From: Desulfovibrionales bacterium
GTDB taxonomy: Bacteria > Desulfobacterota > Desulfovibrionia > Desulfovibrionales > Desulfonatronaceae
Direction: 5' to 3'
Assembly (NCBI GenBank): GCA_007693505.1
Contig: REDL01000056.1
Coordinates: 1-64,000, forward strand
Length of the DNA stretch: 64,000 nt
The stretch's first letter is position 1. Each line of letters starts with the position of its first letter. The notes under the pieces were generated by a model, which saw only the letters and a program-made list of their open reading frames with translations, made no database searches and was not told where the DNA came from. Of the stretch, positions 61,542-64,000 are shown piece after piece. The translations under genes were made by a program, and so were the position numbers.

Positions 61542-62672
61542 ATGCAGGTCCACCACCACACGACCTTGCAATCTCAGGGGGGCATGGCGCAAGCTGTTCA
61601 GAATCTCATGGATTGGCTTGCGGGACATGGCGTCACCGGATCCCGCTCCCACGAGATCCAGGACAGCGCCGAATCCGGTCTGTGTCTTCATCCGTCCGAC
61701 GTTGCCGGGTATGTCCGGCTTGCAGTCCCCTCTTCAGGCCGCAAGGCCATCACCCACCTTCACGGTTCGGTCGATTGGCCTGCATGTCTGGAGGGATTTG
61801 TTGGCACTGCACACCATTTGGTACTCACCCTCCACGACTGCCGCCTGCTCACTGGAGGTTGTGCCTATCCCCTGGATTGCGAATTCTGGAAAACCGGTTG
61901 CCAGAAGACCTGTCCCCAAAATCTGCCAACTCCGGCCGACCACCGGCGAGCCGTGTCTCGGCTGTTGGAAACGCTACGCCCACGTCTGATATCCCCTTCC
62001 GCTTGGCTGACCCGCATGGTCCTGGAAGTCCATCCTCAGGCCCGAATCCAAACCATACCCAACGCCGTACCGGAGACACTGGCTCCCACACCGATCATAA
62101 CATCCGAAGAGAAACGGGCCGCCAAGCGGGAAATGGGCATCAATACTATGGGAAAAGTCATGCTTTTCGTGGCCCATGGCGGCAAGCAGTCCATGTACAA
62201 GGGCGGGCACTTATGGGAGCAGATCTGGAAACACGTCAAAGCGAGAGAACCCTTGGCCGTGGCTCTGGGCGTGGGTGGAGATGCAATCCTCCGGGACGGG
62301 GATTGCATTGAGCTGCCCTATCTGGATCAGGAACATCTTGCCCGCTGTATGCGTGCAGCGGACGTGTTGGTCTATCCCAGCCTGGCAGACAACCACCCCC
62401 TGGTTCTCCTCGAGGCCATGTCCCATGGCCTGCCCTGCGCGGCCTTTGCCTGTGGGGGCATTCCTGAGCAAATCGTCCATGAACACAGCGGATTGTTGTC
62501 ACCCCCGGGCAACGTTGTCCACTTGGCGGCCTCGGTCATGGAAATCCTGGGTAATGCCCGCCTTGCCAGACAGTTTGCCCAAACCAGTCGGGACCGCTAT
62601 GTCCGACTGTTCCAAATGGACCACATGGGTCGTCGTCACCTTCGGCTTTACGCCGAACTGTCGCCATCATGA
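61542..62672 (+). CDS. Family 4 glycosyltransferase
   Basis: 376 residues from the ATG at 61542 (AGGGA upstream). GT-B fold: N-terminal HHTTLQSQGGMAQAVQNLMD, then a Cys-rich loop HDCRLLTGGCAYPLDCEFWK continuing KTGCQKTC that matches WcaC-like transferases. The C-terminal donor region has ADVLVYPSLADNHPLVLLEA and MSHGLPCAAFACGGIPEQIV. The E-x7-E motif begins with Asp rather than Glu. It adds a sugar to an exopolysaccharide or lipid carrier; acceptor unknown. Its 3' end overlaps the convergent protease gene by 25 bp. Confidence 0.85.
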   Translation: MQVHHHTTLQSQGGMAQAVQNLMDWLAGHGVTGSRSHEIQDSAESGLCLHPSDVAGYVRLAVPSSGRKAITHLHGSVDWPACLEGFVGTAHHLVLTLHDCRLLTGGCAYPLDCEFWKTGCQKTCPQNLPTPADHRRAVSRLLETLRPRLISPSAWLTRMVLEVHPQARIQTIPNAVPETLAPTPIITSEEKRAAKREMGINTMGKVMLFVAHGGKQSMYKGGHLWEQIWKHVKAREPLAVALGVGGDAILRDGDCIELPYLDQEHLARCMRAADVLVYPSLADNHPLVLLEAMSHGLPCAAFACGGIPEQIVHEHSGLLSPPGNVVHLAASVMEILGNARLARQFAQTSRDRYVRLFQMDHMGRRHLRLYAELSPS

Positions 62673-63916
62673 ATGGACAACGCCGTCTCGCGTTCCAGCA
62701 GTGTGGGGTGGGAGTAGTGAAAGGTGCTGTAGCGGGGGTGGGGGGTCAGATTGGAGAGGTTCTTCTCACTGAGCTTGCGCAGGGCGCTGGTCATTGGGCC
62801 GGCACCTGGGCCGTTTTCCCGAGCAAAGCGATCGGCCTGATACTCGTGTTTGCGGGAAAGGCGATTCATCAGTGGGGAAAGCCAGAACGTGAACAGTCCG
62901 GCTAGCAGGGCAAACAGCACGAAGGCCGGGCCTGGGCCGCTTTCCGCAAAACGGAATCCAAACGCCTCGATAAATGTCGGGTTTTGCAACAGCCAGGCCA
63001 ACAACGCGAAGGAAACCAGTCCCAAGCCGGCGGACAGGGCCAGCATTTTGGGGATATGCCCGAGTTTGTAGTGGCCGATTTCATGGGCCAGTACGGCTTC
63101 CAGCTCCTGCTCAGACAGTTGTTCGATCAGGGTGTCGAAGAGCACGATCCGTCGGAACCGTCCAAAACCGGTGAAAAAGGCGTTGGAGTGGCCGGAACGC
63201 TTGCTGCCGTCCATAACCTGGATGGTCTTGGCCCTGAACCCGGTTCGATCCGCCAAGGCCATCAGCCGTTGCCGCAGTTCGCCTTCCGGGAGCGGGGTGA
63301 GTTTATTGAACCAGGGCAGGATCAGCATGGGGTACAAGACCATCATCGCCAGTTGAAAGATGAAAAAGACGACAAAGGCCCAGATCCACCACCACGACCC
63401 GATCCAGTCGATCAGGAACAAGATCGCGGCCAGCAACGGCAGGGCAATGCCAACGACCAGGATCAGCCCCTTGATTTTGTCCGAGATCCACAACCGCACG
63501 GTGCTGTTGTTGAATCCAAACCGTTCTTCCAGTCGAAACTGGGCATGGTGGTCCAACGGCAAGCCGGGCAGGGACAGCAGGGTCATCACGACAATCAAGT
63601 ACAGCCCCTCCCGCCAGACCGAAGCTGTTGGTCCGCCGCCGAGCAGGTCGTAGGTCCAGGGTAACAGCCCGGAAAAAAGCACCACGGCCAGAACCAGAGC
63701 TCCATAGACTTCTCCGAACAACCCAAACCGGCTTTTGGCCAGGGTGTATTCCACGGACCTCCTGTAGGTCGGTTCGTCCATCACCTCACGCAAGGCCTTT
63801 GGCGGCGCATTTTGGCGCTGCCTCACTTCGTGCATGTTTAAGACAATCAGCCAGACTTCGGTGATGACCTTGGCGACAAGAGCAGTCAAAACGACGGTGA
63901 GAACAAGAGTTTGCAT
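62648..63916 (-). CDS. Ste24/CAAX protease 1-like M48 metallopeptidase
   Basis: 422 residues with about seven membrane helices. The zinc motif is LEAVLAHEIGHYKLGHIPKM (HEIGH, about residue 280), with the third ligand in RLSRKHEYQADRFARENGPG. LDHHAQFRLEERFGFNNSTV and KTIQVMDGSKRSGHSNAFFT are typical Ste24 (M48A) elements. In eukaryotes this family trims prenylated CAAX proteins; bacterial members are membrane-protein quality-control proteases. The remaining 84 bp to the window end carry nothing I can identify. Confidence 0.9.
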   Translation of the reverse strand: MQTLVLTVVLTALVAKVITEVWLIVLNMHEVRQRQNAPPKALREVMDEPTYRRSVEYTLAKSRFGLFGEVYGALVLAVVLFSGLLPWTYDLLGGGPTASVWREGLYLIVVMTLLSLPGLPLDHHAQFRLEERFGFNNSTVRLWISDKIKGLILVVGIALPLLAAILFLIDWIGSWWWIWAFVVFFIFQLAMMVLYPMLILPWFNKLTPLPEGELRQRLMALADRTGFRAKTIQVMDGSKRSGHSNAFFTGFGRFRRIVLFDTLIEQLSEQELEAVLAHEIGHYKLGHIPKMLALSAGLGLVSFALLAWLLQNPTFIEAFGFRFAESGPGPAFVLFALLAGLFTFWLSPLMNRLSRKHEYQADRFARENGPGAGPMTSALRKLSEKNLSNLTPHPRYSTFHYSHPTLLERETALSIHDGDSSA

Positions 63917-64000
63917 GGTATAACCCGGGAGTGATGATCGATTATTGTGGTTCTTTGTCGCTTCTGGCCTCTTGAAGCACAGCGCCGAACCGCGAGGAGT

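Overview
The window is 64 kb of GC-rich chromosomal DNA from what looks like a sulfate-reducing deltaproteobacterium of the order Desulfovibrionales, possibly an alkaliphile related to Desulfonatronum. This is an inference. It rests on the gene repertoire (single-cluster type ferredoxin, EF-G-like paralogue, AhpF-like thioredoxin reductase, RemA-like DUF370 next to YicC and gmk, several small proteins with no family I can name), not on rRNA or a tree. I see no rRNA, tRNA, CRISPR array, prophage or intact insertion sequence. Most of the window is ordinary, tightly packed core genome.

Layout. 1-1516: tail of an unknown gene, then a FetA/FetB-type metal ABC exporter pair. 1584-6106: a low-coding stretch with two copies of a MITE-like hairpin repeat, a broken chromate transporter gene, a broken GH15 glucoamylase gene, an intact fused DUF2064-glycosyltransferase and a GNAT acetyltransferase. 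6117-11059: a secreted PQQ-type sugar dehydrogenase, a UPF0178 protein, a TauE/SafE permease, a ferredoxin and purD. 11195-19483 (minus strand): a seven-gene cluster, in transcription order a UbiB-type kinase, a small helical protein, an NDUFA9-like epimerase, a short-chain dehydrogenase, then an AttE/AttFG/AttH-type ABC exporter with a secreted lipocalin-like protein. A UbiA-type prenyltransferase is transcribed divergently from it (19675), followed by a SlyD-FKBP/methyltransferase fusion. This is the part of the window most likely to hold an undescribed pathway: it reads like synthesis plus export of an isoprenoid or other lipid.

22068-28606: an EF-G-like GTPase, an orphan ParB-like protein, a lipocalin (Blc type), a tandem GNAT protein, a cupin and small unknowns. 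28845-32102: a degenerate receiver-GGDEF protein followed by a TPR-MshEN-PilB/GspE ATPase. 32155-35083: an AhpF-like thioredoxin reductase, a SHOCT membrane protein and an HD-domain protein. 35136-40639: third copy of the repeat, an orphan Wzt, serS, an MFS permease, a zinc-ribbon protein and class II fructose-bisphosphate aldolase. 40640-41496 is an 857-bp stretch without a convincing gene. 41497-44875: an HDOD protein translationally overlapping a hybrid histidine kinase.

45023-50949: an FKBP lipoprotein and a complete branched-chain amino-acid ABC transporter (livJ, a strong internal hairpin, then livHMGF). 51009-62672: a dense run of twelve plus-strand genes (guaB, guaA, tatB, tatC, yicC, remA-like, gmk, pyrF, TPR, HDOD, recJ, GT4) with gaps of at most about 60 bp and several 4-bp overlaps, probably one long operon joining purine and pyrimidine synthesis, Tat export, RNA turnover and DNA repair. 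It meets a Ste24-type CAAX protease gene tail to tail at 62648.
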